Assembly (NCBI RefSeq): GCF_025766255.1
Contig: NW_026516678.1
Coordinates: 1 to 64,000 of the forward strand
From: Zychaea mexicana
Lineage: Eukaryota > Mucoromycota > Mucoromycetes > Mucorales > Lichtheimiaceae
Direction of reading: 5' to 3'
Length of the DNA: 64,000 nucleotides
The translations under genes were made by a program, and so were the position numbers. Below the pieces are notes generated by a model. That model worked only from the letters and a program-made list of their open reading frames with translations. It had not been told where the DNA came from and ran no database searches. Below are positions 1 to 10,682 of the stretch, one piece after another. Numbering within the stretch: the first letter of the stretch is position 1; each line of letters begins with the position of its first letter.

Positions 1-420
1 CATCAACGCCGATGACGACTATTTTGTGCGTCGATGTTGTCGCATGAATAAATCTTGCTGTTTGTTGTCATAAGCAGAGGTGACTCATCATCTCGATTCG
101 AACTGTAGCAATTGTCATTTGCAATGTTGTCAATTCTTCTTGCTCTTGTGCTTTTTGGTTTGATGTCTACAACGTGCCGATACCGCTCTTTTTGATGTGT
201 TGTTCCGAACAGTTCCTTTCCGTCTTAACGTAACTTGTTGGAATATTCGAGTTGAACCGTCAGCCATGCTGATGTCTCTTCGTTGCTACGAATTCTTGCT
301 TGTTATCCGTACCACTGAGTTGCGCTACTTCTTGATGTGATGATAAAATTGCTGCGCTGGAACATGTGATTCACTGTTGCACGCTTTTTCGTGATGGGCA
401 TGCATTTTGACAAGAGAAAA

Positions 421-640
421 TCAAGCCAAAGACGGGATTCTCCGAATCCTCGATTCGACACAAGGGTGCTTTTGTACTCGGCTAGTCTGAAATTTGGCGC
501 CACCCCACCATGACGGCATGTCAGGCACATGCATACTAACCACACGCAACGACGACGTAATCAAGCCAAAGACGGGATTCTGCTAATCCGCGATCAGCGC
601 CAAGTTTTTTTACTCGGCTAGCCTGGAAAGCTGGCGCTCT
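421..640. repeat. Degenerate tandem repeat, period about 140 bp
   Basis: The string TCAAGCCAAAGACGGGATTC occurs at 421 and again at 561. Each is followed about 65 bases later by a diverged TACTCGGCTAG...TGGCGC block. The pair is therefore an imperfect direct repeat with a 140-bp period. Both units are also present in the second repeat copy (48809 and 48949), so the tandem structure predates the large duplication. Confidence 0.8.
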
Positions 641-1311
641 CCCAACATGGCAGCGTACTACCACCGCACCGCTCTCGCCAGGACAACCCCAGCCCGGACA
701 CCCCAGCTTCAGGCACCCGAAGCAGAGGGTAAGGGTTATGAGACAGAAGGATACTCACTTCCATAGCAGAGGGACAGCTAACTGCTACCCAGGCCCCCTG
801 AGGGATCAGACGCGGTTTAGGCGTAAACACATTCCAGAGGACGACCGAGAACCGTGCTGTGGGGTCGGTGAGGTGGTAATGCTTGTGGAACAATGCTTTG
901 TGGTATTGTCGACGCAGGAGTACCACGGGGCGTCTTTTGAGCCAGTGTGAACCAATGGAGCAACCACGACTAAATAAATGCTACAATGCAAAGACGGCCT
1001 CCAGGTCCTACATAGAGCTGCTCCCCTCCCTTGTATTAGCAATCGTCAAACGATTACTGCTACAAGAAAGGGGGATGGACGACTAGCAAAAATACTTCAA
1101 ATTAGTTAGTACATCATGCTCACTTTGTTTTCCTTTATTACGTGAAAGTAAAGATGATCAATACGTGCCTGCAAACAGAGCCATGGTCTACCGGGCCGCT
1201 CCATTGTACATTCCTGCTATGCAAGGTGTCACCCTCGTCCTCCAAAACCGACAAACGACAATGCAATGTTCCTAGCATCACCATACAGCACACCGGTGGT
1301 GCCACAGCCAT

Positions 1312-1775
1312 CTAGTCCAAAGTCATCGTGAAACATGCGCAGAGGCCCCCTATATCTCCCTATACAGGCGATAGCACAGTGCCTTGCCACAGCCTTCCAT
1401 CTCAGCCCTTACCTTACTCCGGGTACCCTCCACTGCACCCCATCGCCTGACGTAGGCGGAAGCCGCCAGACCAAACACCAGAAGCATCGCAGCCGAAACG
1501 ACCACGCAAAGACCTAAAGAACATGGATCCAATCAGTAAATATATGCCTTGAATCTGAGACAGCCTTCTTTGAACTACATACCAAAACAGCCCACGCAAA
1601 AGAGCCGACCAAAGACGGCCCAAACGAACCACCCCAGAAGCCATGCGGAGAAGGCACCACCGAGGAACCGACACATCACCACGACGCCGACGCGCCAACA
1701 AACCAACGCCAACAAGCGGGAAGAAGAGGATAAAGCAGGAGCCGGTAAAAAGAACGGAAGCAGGAAAAGGAGGGC
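1312..1775 (-). CDS. Possible spliced small hydrophobic protein (weak)
   Basis: On the minus strand, an exon at 1775-1583 ends at a good donor (G|GTATGT). It joins in frame to 1513-1413 after TTCTTTAG, and that exon ends at AAG|GTAAGG. The joined reading gives two strongly hydrophobic stretches (WLLGWFVWAVFG, and about 18 residues around AAMLLVFGLAASA) followed by a basic segment. A short last exon ending at 1312 is possible. Both repeat copies keep the splice signals and the second hydrophobic segment, but the copies differ by one A in a homopolymer that shifts the frame at the N-terminal side. No start codon is convincing. I do not recognise a family. The region is GC-richer than its surroundings, which alone lengthens chance frames. 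Confidence 0.22.
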
Positions 1776-2168
1776 CTATTAAATCGACCAGCCAGCAATG
1801 TTAGTTTTCATCTTTATCAGGCAGCAATGTGTTTGAAGCAGGTTAGTAAACGAGAGTTGACTTTGTTACCAATAGCTATACGGAATACTGAATACTGAAT
1901 ACTGAATGTTTTTTGAGGGTTTTGACTTTGAATTGTTTTTTGGGTGCTATAAGAATTTGTACGAAAAAGAAGAAGCCGGTATCAATGAGCGCGTTTATCA
2001 TAGGAAAGAAGCAGAAGCACAAGACAGCAGAAACATTATACTTACCTTTTGTGGTGTTTTTTGCTTTTTTTGTTGGGATCTATCATAACAGAAAGAATAG
2101 ACGTGTCCAAGTCAGTGAACGCGCTCAATAAAAAGGTCAATGTAGAGTAGCTTACTTTATGGATTTTT

Positions 2169-2852
2169 TTAGTACCACCAGGGGTACGAAGGAGGAACCC
2201 AGTCTACGTGCATCAGATTGCTCTGATCGTCGTCAATATCCATGTCGTCGCTGTCAATGTCCATCATATCACCAGCATATGGGATCTCTTCATCCTCTTC
2301 TGGCACAGGCGCCTCTTCAGTCTCTTCGTCTTCGGCAACCTCAACCATCGGAGGAGCGAGAGCGGGGAAGAGGACAGGGAAAGCGGGAGCAGGCGCCTCC
2401 TCAGCCTCTTCGTCATCGGCAACCTCAACCATCGGAGGAGCGAGAGCGGGGAAGAGGACAGGGGAAGCGGGAGCAGAATGGTGAGGAAGAGGGGACGGCG
2501 GCAAGACGGGAGAAGGCAAAGGACTGAACTGCGGTGATGGCGGTGGGGACGAACCCGCACGCGACAGAGCACTGGACGCATCATCATTGTTGCCGAGGTC
2601 AATGATGAGGGAGGAGTCGGAAGAGAAGACGGTGACGAAGGAGTGGTGTGAGGCCGTGCTGGCGTTGTCGAAGCTGAAGGTGGGTGTAAGGACGGGCGAG
2701 AATTGGGGTGGCGCGGAGGAGATGGTGGAACGGGAATGGTATGAAAGCTGTGATGCCGCGTCAGGGTCGTAGGGGATGGTGGACGCATCGTCGTGGTCGA
2801 AGTTGTAGTAGCCTGTGGCTTGGTCGTAGTTGGTGTCAGCGTGAGTGCTCAT
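2169..2852 (-). CDS. Uncharacterised Pro/Ser-rich acidic protein with 28-residue repeats
   Basis: A 227-residue intronless frame. The N-terminus is rich in Y, D and S. The middle is Ser/Pro-rich, with many SPxxSP-type motifs. The C-terminal third carries two near-identical 28-residue units (core LFPALAPPMVEVA followed by an acidic DEE run), encoded by an 84-bp tandem repeat at about 2306-2473. After these come a Met/Asp-rich acidic stretch and a Trp/Tyr tail. There is no signal peptide or membrane segment. Composition suggests a disordered protein, possibly one that binds partners through short linear motifs; no function can be assigned. The equivalent frame in the second repeat copy is broken. 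That this copy is open over 227 codons while its twin has two frameshifts suggests recent or ongoing function here, though a recently dead gene cannot be excluded. Confidence 0.5.
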   Translation of the reverse strand: MSTHADTNYDQATGYYNFDHDDASTIPYDPDAASQLSYHSRSTISSAPPQFSPVLTPTFSFDNASTASHHSFVTVFSSDSSLIIDLGNNDDASSALSRAGSSPPPSPQFSPLPSPVLPPSPLPHHSAPASPVLFPALAPPMVEVADDEEAEEAPAPAFPVLFPALAPPMVEVAEDEETEEAPVPEEDEEIPYAGDMMDIDSDDMDIDDDQSNLMHVDWVPPSYPWWY

Positions 2853-4207
2853 CGTAAAAGTACGGAAGAATAGAAAAACTGGTAAAGAAGAAAAAAAAGG
2901 AAAACGCGTTTTTTGTATCCTGCTTCCTTATCTATACTTGCTCTGATCTGATTTGATTTGATATGCACAAATAATTTCCTTTTTTGGGTTGCCTTGCCCC
3001 ATGATCTCTTACCACTCACATTAAAGATCCTTCTTTATGACTTATGAGACCTTAGAAGCAGACAACTGGAAGCTTGTTTTGATGAGCTATACTGCAGGAA
3101 AAGGACCTTTTTGTTGCCATGGCATTCAGAGGTCGTGACATTTCCTGTTCCTGGAAGCTGCTTGTTGCCATGTCAAGCATGTCAAAATTATTTTATTGTG
3201 TTCGCGTCACCCATTTTGGCCAATTCCGAGCGGAATGGCGGCTGTTATCGCGAAGAGATTCGCAAAGCTTTTTTCACACAATTGCAACCAGCACAATGTA
3301 AAGACTCCTGGCAACACGTACATACCAGGACCTTGTTTTTCTGCGGCTCTGTGGCCAAGTTACGATGCTTTTCGTGCAGGGTCTCCATTGTACTTTGCTA
3401 TCATACTCGGCCTCTATATGCGCAGACCGTTCGTGCTGGCCGTGAAAATAAAATTGGGGGTGTAGGGAGTGTGTGGGGGGAGGACATCGGAGGGGATCCC
3501 GAGCTTGGAGACATCACTGGTACACGGCGCTGTTGAATACGCTTCATGGAGTTTTCCACATCCTGGGAGGTAGACTACTTGTCCATTTTAGCCTCGCATC
3601 GAACTCAGTGGTCAGCGTGATTGACGATGATCCTAACCTGGCGAGCTTGGTCGATGCAGAGAAATGGGATCCTTTTTAAGAAAACAAAAACCTTTCCCAA
3701 TCCTTGCGGTGGATCCGCTTTTATGATGACGCTGCTCACATAAACAGTCATTATCTCTGTAATTGTAACATATAATATAATATGCTCTACTCCTCCTACT
3801 TAATAATATGTATTACGATTCCTGGGAACATGCGTACAGTAGATCCTCGAGAAGTGCAGCTGAGAAGCTCAGCGCAAAGACATGTACGTTACCTACTAGA
3901 AGTGGATGCGAAACCAGTACTCAGTCACTGAGGTGTTATGTCGCCATTTTAGCGAGTAATTGGATCTGTGAACCCAAACATTCCATACCAACAGCGCTCT
4001 CTGCCAGGATATCCACACACACACAAACAGAGAAAGGAAGAGGTTTACTAACAGTGACCGAAATTCTATGCCATTTTTGCGTATGTATGCAGTCACCGTT
4101 GTAGATGGGCATTCGCCTAAGGGTCTGCTATTAGTGCTTTTGTGCTATAAGGAAATAGTAATGTCCGTGCAAACTACATATACCAGGCAATAACTGACGC
4201 AAAGGTA

Positions 4208-6424
4208 CAGTAGAATGATATTATCTCGTCATATTTGCAAAAATAGCAGAACATGATCGATACACCTCGTCATCACATATCTTTTAAGACATGTGTATAC
4301 GTAGTATGTACGTAGATCTATCGTAGCATACTATTATGCACTATGAATAATTCTGCTGCTCTTATTGAAGCGATCATGAAAATTTGTATATATTCTTATT
4401 GGTGCGTTTGTAGGTTTTAGATTGATGATCAACGTATGATATACCGTGGGTGACTGCTCAAACATAGCAAGAATGTCGCATCTTCGTATATTTTACTATC
4501 AATGTATCATTCAGAGCTGAACCTTATCGGGTTAATACAAAAAGTGCTCCTCCATGTATACTTTTCAGAAAATAAGCATCGCATATTATTTGCTCCAAGT
4601 GATATGAATAAGGTTGAATAGAATGTAACATTAAAAACCCATCTTAAAAAAACTAGAAAAGAGGTTTGTCTTAGCGTACAGTTTTGCTTGAAGCTTGTCA
4701 CGTAATTCTCGTAGTTTGGTAGAGAGATTGGTTATACTTTCTTCATCTTCACCAGAGGCCAAAAAATCCAAAACAGTATTCCGTGATAATTGTTTTCTCT
4801 CGTCTTCAATGGTACTGCTAGGCGGTAAGCAGTCTCTCTGTTTCACTGGGTGCTTCTTGATCGTCCTTTGTCTCTTCATTTGGTGTATCTTTATCTATTG
4901 TGTATGTCGAGAGAAGGCCAATTTGGTCAGGTAAGTGTATCGGGTAACAAGCTACGTGAACTGCATGATCATTATATAATGGCAACTTTATGAGCGTTGG
5001 TGATCCATATAACATCAAGATGTGTGTAGATAAAGAACATCCGTACATGGCAGTTTTTTCCTAGTATTCGTTAACTTTCACAATCCTTAGTTCTTGGGAA
5101 TTCCAAGTCTAAAAGTAAAGGAGGACCACTGTAGTATGTGTGAAACTAGAAATAAGTGCTCGTAGCAGAAGAACTACTGGTATAAAAATGCTCATCTATA
5201 AGGAGAAACCCAACTCACGGAAAAAGAGAGGGTAAATGCAAAATCCGGTAAATAAACTCCATCATAGAGTGTCATCACCATTGAAAAAAAACATTTGTTT
5301 GGAAATACATAACAAATCATTAGAAGAGGGATATCAAATGCCCAAATCCTGGGCACTTATCCCTTCCACGCTGCATACGTATCACTACTGCTATGATGTT
5401 ATTATCACTGAGCGAAATTGTAACTTGGATACCATACATATCTCTTATTTTCAAGCCGACAGGATGTAATATGGCTATCATAGTTATATCTCTGCGACCC
5501 TCGATTCTGTGTTGATCTCTTTAACTTTATTACCGTGACTGGGTGCCGCATTGAGTTGCCGAATGGATGTGTTTGCTTGTGAGTCCTGGCATCTTTTTGA
5601 TTCTTCTCAGAGTATGCGATATACAGATTTCTTTTTTGTACTATAAATTGGTTGTTTGTGTTATGTAGGCGTTTTCAAGTATACATGCCTAGCCTAGTAG
5701 TACTAGATAAAGAATCTCTGATCTAGCACCTAGGTGATGCTGATTGATTTATATGACAATAAGCTCTCGGTCCGTATGAACGTAATTGCTTTCAGCACTT
5801 GCAGAATATCTCTTAAAAAGAGATTCGGGTACTATGAGAAGGTGTGAGGCCATTTAGCCTTGTGATGAGTTATAATACTGCGCTACAGCGGTCATCAAGT
5901 CTGTTTCGCGAAAGAAAAACTGCCATTATCAGCAAATTCTGAATTATAGTAGCAAAACTTTACTCAACACACGACTATTTCAATCTATCTCAAAGTAAGA
6001 CTATCAAAATATTTTTTACTCTGTATTGTAGGATATCTCCATCACTAGCTCCCACTTAGATTATGTATAAATAGGAGGAAGAACTTTGATGTCGTTAAGC
6101 CTTTTGGACACTATCGCTTGTCCCTTTCTTCTCAGGAGCTCGCTGCATAAACAAGCAGGAATGGGTCGTCAACACCATTGACATCGGCGCTTCTAGAGCT
6201 ACAACAGCGAGAAGCATCGCTAGAGCAAATGACACTGGATTGTTACATAATCGCAGTATTTACCAGATTATTGTTCAAGATACAGGTGGCCCGATCATAG
6301 TGAGTCAGAAAGCAATGAAATGCCATCACCAAATAGAATTAAATTCACGCATAATGCAAATGCTGAGGTTCTCTCTCTGTCTTATATTCGACCCGAGATC
6401 TTTTCGTTTTTTTTTAAAAAAAAA
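4208..6424. other. Intergenic, no supported gene
   Basis: AT-rich sequence with short frames only. On the minus strand, 4631-4879 and 4818-5048 give two overlapping frames with an acidic, coiled-coil-like stretch (about 40 residues rich in E, L, K). They could be exons or a frameshifted remnant of one gene, but I found no convincing start or splice pair. A TATA-like TGTATAAATAGG at about 6064 lies roughly 360 bp upstream of the Cdc123 start codon and is a candidate promoter element for it. Confidence 0.5.
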
Positions 6425-7969
6425 ATGCCAGTGCCAACCGATCCACAGTTACATTCGTCTACATCAGCACAGCTTGATGAATCCGATCTACCACTCTTAC
6501 CAGAAACAACTTGGCAAGATATTATAAACTGCTCGTTTCCGTCGTGGCACGATCAATTCCGAGGGGTGACCTTTAGATCAAAGACATTGGCATTGCCTTC
6601 AGAATTCGTCGATTACTTGAATGCCGATGGCATTTTTTTGCCCGAGGAAGGGTAAATATATTGTGAATAGAGTGTAGAGAAAAAGAAAAAGGGAAGAGAA
6701 CCGCGTAAATGATGAGAGGGAAAGCCAAGCCCTTTTTTTATTTTGACATATCGTACAATATCCTGACAAATTAGCCAGCCACAAGCAGCAGCAACAATTG
6801 AAGAGATAGACGACGACGACGACGACTCTGAAACCGAAAATAGCGACAGCGGTGACCCGTCTATTAAACCAAACTTTCCTGCTATTGAATCGTTCATTCG
6901 AGACGCTGTACAAGAACTTGGCGGTGCTGTCTTCCCTAAACTGACGTGGAGTTCGCCACGCGACGCTGCATGGATAGCCGCCACCCAGTCCTTGAAATGC
7001 ACTTCGCCGTTTGATGTGTTTCTGCTTTTGAAATCCTCGGATTTTATCAACCATGACTTGAACCACGCGTTCGAAAACTGTATCGGTAGCAATAGCACAT
7101 CAGAGGGAGAAGGTATCCAGCATCATTTGGTACTGCGGAAGTGGCAAGATCTGCAACCATCGATGGAGTTTAGAGTTTTCATCAAAAACAAGGAAATCGT
7201 TGGTAATTGACAGCGAAAGGGCCCTCCAGGGCTTGTATCACATATTTTCCAGTTGAAGACTCCACCTAACTGTTCTTATAACTATTATAGCTATATCACA
7301 ACGCGATCTCACGTTCTATAACTTTCTAGAAGGAATGAAAGACGATATAGAAGATATGATTTTTGACTTTTTCGAAGATTCGGTGCAACAGGTGTTCCCC
7401 AGCACTAATTGTTTGTATTTTCAATTTATTTCGATGGCCATGTATATTGAACCGAACAGCAAGTCATCTGAACTAACCAAAAACCGAACAGATGTTATGG
7501 ACGTCTATGTGGAAAGAGAACGACGAAAAGTATGGATTGTTGATTTCAATCCCTTTACCCCTGCCACCGATGGACTCCTCTTTGAATGGTCAGAACTAGC
7601 TCAGTGTAAGTGCCTTTTCTTCTTTTCTGACCTTTGCTCCGTAGTTTCCATATCCTTCCTTTCCTTTAAGCTGATAATGACGTGTTTTAAATAGTGAATT
7701 TTGATGCTTCCTCTCAAACTGACAATCAGGAGCCCGAGTTCCGTATCATCCGATCTGAAGCCGAAGCGAATACCCACGTATGCAATGGACCTCGATTCGC
7801 AACCAATATGATTCCACGCGATGTGATTGATTTGTCAGATGGTCGGACTGTGGCAGAGTTTGCTGAAGAGTTCCAACGAGCCATGATGTTGGCAGAATCT
7901 CAATTGAATGATAACAATAGTACTACTAGCGAAGACGATGATGATGATGCTGGTCATAATGAACGATGA
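6425..7969 (+). CDS. cdc123: Cdc123 / D123 family eIF2-assembly chaperone
   Basis: Exons 6425-6651, 6775-7202, 7291-7605 and 7695-7969 join in frame through GT-AG introns to give about 414 residues. In yeast and human the protein binds eIF2 gamma and promotes assembly of the eIF2 heterotrimer needed for translation initiation; it has an ATP-grasp-like fold and acts in the cytoplasm. Seen here: an N-terminal segment with W-x(13)-FRGVTFRSK, then P-x-L-P-x-EF-x-DYL; an acidic insert (IEEIDDDDDDSETENSD) right after intron 1; KCTSPFDVFLLLKSSDFINHDL; a W-x(6)-SMEFRVFIKN segment; and DVYVERERRKVWIVDFNPF, the family's C-terminal hallmark. The tail is acidic. It is somewhat longer than yeast Cdc123 because of the acidic inserts. 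It converges with SPC1, only 79 bp between stop codons. Start chosen because upstream codons in this frame look non-coding. Confidence 0.95.
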
Positions 7970-8048
7970 TTTTTTTAGCAATAGAAAAAAGGTGAAATCA
8001 TATTTATTCAATGTTTTTGTCTTGCTATCGAAATTGCCACGTAATAGG

Positions 8049-8570
8049 CTATTTGACTTTCGTAGAAGCAAGCCATTTCTGAGGATTGCGGTTATACATG
8101 GGCCATGGTGGTAAGACGAGCTATGTGAAGTATGTTTTTATGGACGAGGTTACGACGTTTGCATCATATATGTAACCTACTGTCTCCGCACTAAAAAGGA
8201 AATAAAAAGCACTTACTACTGCTGCCAGGAACAGACCCACAGCGAAGACTCCCACTGTTACTAATAACGATTCAAGGGCATAGCCAGCAACAAAACCGAT
8301 CGCCTAGTTTAATCATTGTAGTATAATAGCATGTTGTGGTTAGTGATCATTCTCATAAATAGCTTTTGCTGTTGTCAGGAAGCGTGATTCGCTCAGTATA
8401 CCGCAAAAGAGATGAGGATTAGATGCGTAAGCTGATCAGCAAGCTTTTGTCCTTCAAAATCCTAAAAAGGGGTAACGAAATTTACGCGTTAGTATTTTCT
8501 TCTTAGTTAAAGGTGAGTACTTTTGTATTGATAGTACAATTGTCCACTCAAAGTAATCTGCAATGGCCAT
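8049..8570 (-). CDS. spc1: Signal peptidase complex subunit 1 (SPC12/SPCS1)
   Basis: A small gene of four short exons on the minus strand: 8570-8538, 8461-8402, 8303-8217 and 8120-8049, all in phase 0, giving 83 residues. The N-terminus carries DFEGQKLADQL, matching the family signature (D-x-x-GQKLAEQ). Two hydrophobic membrane segments follow (LTHLILISFAAIGFVAGYAL, then LLVTVGVFAVGLFLAAVLV). The protein ends with LPPWPMYNRNPQKWL, the diagnostic SPC12 C-terminal motif. The subunit sits in the ER membrane and helps the signal peptidase complex discriminate signal peptides from membrane anchors; it is not catalytic. Length is close to yeast Spc1. No exon reaches 100 bases, so simple ORF calling misses it. 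SPC3 of the same complex lies at 55.1 kb. Confidence 0.92.
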
Positions 8571-9350
8571 GGTGTGAGTGTGTGCTTATGCTAAATTGGC
8601 GTGTCAAAAGCGTCGCTTTAAGTCAGTTGTTACTTAATGCACCGCTTTACACAGACCAATAGAAGAACGCCAATCTGTAATTGACAGTAAAAATTACTTC
8701 TCCTTACACTTATGTTACCTATCGCTACGTACGTTATCACCTCTAGAAAGAACTTCCAATCAAGTATATCATACAGAGAATTTGTAGAAATTCATCGTAT
8801 TTGTTAGCCGTGCTTGTCAATGAGCGAAACGAACATCGGCAAAGCAAAACGCTGCTTCGTCTGCAGTTTGGTACTTTTCTATAAACTGCCGCGAGTGAGG
8901 GAGGCAAAGGCTAGAGCAAAGTCCAAAGCTCATTAAGTTTAAGCGCCACGAGTTATTGGATGATGTCCTACGGCCTTTTATCTTGCAGCGAATGGATCAC
9001 TTTTTTGTTATTGTTTTAAAATTAAGCTATAGAACGTTCGCATTCGTTTTAAAACATAATCGATTACCACAAATAGATCATGTATCCAGGTCCTCTTCAT
9101 TCACCGGATGATCATTCAATTCTGGGCTTCATTATACGTAATACTGCTCTTTGAATAAAGGAGGTTTAAAGTTCTGACCAATGGCAGCTGACGCATCGTT
9201 TCGAGAATAAGAGGGCCCAAGCAAGCTGCAGTTTACCGGATACCGGGCGGGATGTTAAGGCGGACTTGATATTTCCTGGTATCATATCCGTTCATATTCT
9301 CTTTTCTTTCTTTTTTAAGTTTTTCTACCTTTCATATATAATCAAACAGA
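8571..9350. promoter_or_regulatory. Divergent upstream region of SPC1 and UBC2
   Basis: About 780 bp separate the start codons of the divergently transcribed SPC1 (minus) and UBC2 (plus), so both promoters probably lie here. A pyrimidine-rich stretch (TCTTTTCTTTCTTTTTTAAG, about 9299-9318) sits just before the UBC2 ATG, a common feature near fungal transcription starts. No specific operator motif is claimed. Confidence 0.4.
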
Positions 9351-10182
9351 ATGTCGACCCCTACTAGAAGACGTTTGATGCGTGATTTCAAAAGACTACA
9401 AAGCGATCCACCAGGTACGTAATATGATTTTTATTATATGAAAAGATGCAAAAGAGAATAGTAATAATCGATCAACTTGCTCATTTTTTTGTTACTAATC
9501 TATTTCTTTTTCTTTGTTATATAGGAGGTGTATCAGGTATATAAAGTGATCACTAAAGAAAAAAAGTGAAGAGATTCAAAAGAAAGCAAGTAATCAACAC
9601 ACACATGTGCTTTCCTCTTAGGTGCTCCTTGCCCTGACAATATCATGATGTGGAATGCAGTAATCTTTGGGCCTTGTAAGTTCAGTTGAGAACATTACTG
9701 TAATTTTGGAGATGAGCTTTGAATCTTGACTCATATGTGTGTTTTTTTCCATAGCCGATACCCCTTTCGAAGACGGCACGTTTAAACTGGTTCTACAGTT
9801 TGATGAGACTTATGTAAGTGTACATGGTGAAATTGGAAGGGAGTGATGGTTGTTTGTGTTGCTGCGACATTTGATGAGGGGTGAGGGCGAGTGTGATTAT
9901 TAATAGCATCTGTAATAGCCAAACAAACCACCTCAGGTCAAGTTCGTATCGAAAATGTTCCATCCAAACGTGTATGCCAACGGTGAACTGTGTCTCGACA
10001 TTCTTCAAAACCGTTGGAGCCCTACCTATGACGTGGCTGCTATCCTGACCAGCATCCAGTCCTTGCTGCATGACCCCAATCCCAACTCGCCCGCCAATGC
10101 CGAGGCCGCTAATCTCTACCGTGAAAACAGAAAGGAGTACGTGAGACGAGTGCGTGAAACTGTGGAATCCTCTTGGGAGTAA
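9351..10182 (+). CDS. rad6: Ubiquitin-conjugating enzyme E2, Rad6/Ubc2
   Basis: Five exons (9351-9414, 9525-9536, 9622-9675, 9755-9813, 9919-10182) give 150 residues. Rad6 receives ubiquitin from E1 on its catalytic cysteine. With the E3s Rad18 and Bre1 it ubiquitinates PCNA and histone H2B, and with Ubr1 it serves the N-end rule. Seen here: the Rad6 N-terminus [17 protein letters not shown], the HPN motif (78-80), catalytic Cys88 in [13 protein letters not shown], and the C-terminal [16 protein letters not shown]. The protein ends at the end of the E2 fold, without the long poly-acidic tail of budding yeast Rad6, as in fission yeast and animals. Exon 2 is only 12 nt long and encodes GVS plus parts of two split codons. 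The gene converges with the RecQ gene 500 bp downstream. Confidence 0.97.
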
Positions 10183-10682
10183 AGAAAAGAATGATCACAT
10201 CTCTTTTTCTCAACCTACCCCCCTCCATAGTAAGTTTTTCTCTGGTGCCACATTTTATATATATTATTCACTCACACATTTATGCGCACACATTCAAAAA
10301 AAGAAAAGACTGAGGGGTGGGCTTTGATCTGGTCTCCTTCACTCTCTCTTTCCATCTCTTCCTCAAATACACACCCATACACACCTACACATTACACGCA
10401 GATCCACATTACATATAATTCACGATTTGTTTCTTTTGTGGATAGCGAGATCCACACATGTTTCCTTTCTGTGCATCCCCTCTTTTCCAAGGTTTCAACC
10501 CCTCTATCATCCTTCTTTTTTTTTCCAAATTGTATAAAATGGTCGTTATTTTCTTTTTCTACATTTTCTTTGGAGTAGCAAATTGTAATGATTTCGTGAT
10601 GCTTGAACAGAGTACATGTGGGGTATGCGTTGGTACATACTGGAGGGTGTGCAGAGTAGAAAACATGGATACTATTCGTCTT
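10183..10682. other. Convergent 3' region between rad6 and the RecQ gene
   Basis: Stretches rich in CT, CA and T, with no coding evidence; presumably the 3' UTRs of the two converging genes. No classical terminator structure was identified. Confidence 0.5.

Larger units (their letters stand above)
1..4207. repeat. Large dispersed repeat, copy 1 (cut by the window's left edge)
   Basis: This stretch matches 48390-52538 in the same orientation almost base for base, with scattered substitutions and small indels, many of them in homopolymers. The match starts at base 1, so this copy continues off the left edge. It ends abruptly after the shared bases AAAGGTA at 4201-4207; beyond that the two loci are unrelated. 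Inside are an acidic repeat protein gene (2169-2852), a possible spliced hydrophobic protein, and long stretches without convincing coding potential. Copy 2 lacks an 84-bp unit of the acidic gene and has an insertion of about 40 bp near 52185. I cannot tell whether this is a segmental duplication or two insertions of one mobile element, because only one shared end is visible. Confidence 0.95.

Noticed and set aside
738..1086. Several short plus-strand frames in the left repeat (and copies at 49127-49493)
   Set aside because: They change frame between the two repeat copies and match no family.
2208..2788. Long overlapping frames on the plus strand and in another minus frame across the acidic gene
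   Set aside because: Shadow frames created by the GC-rich 84-bp repeats; the 227-codon frame has the more natural composition and complete ends.
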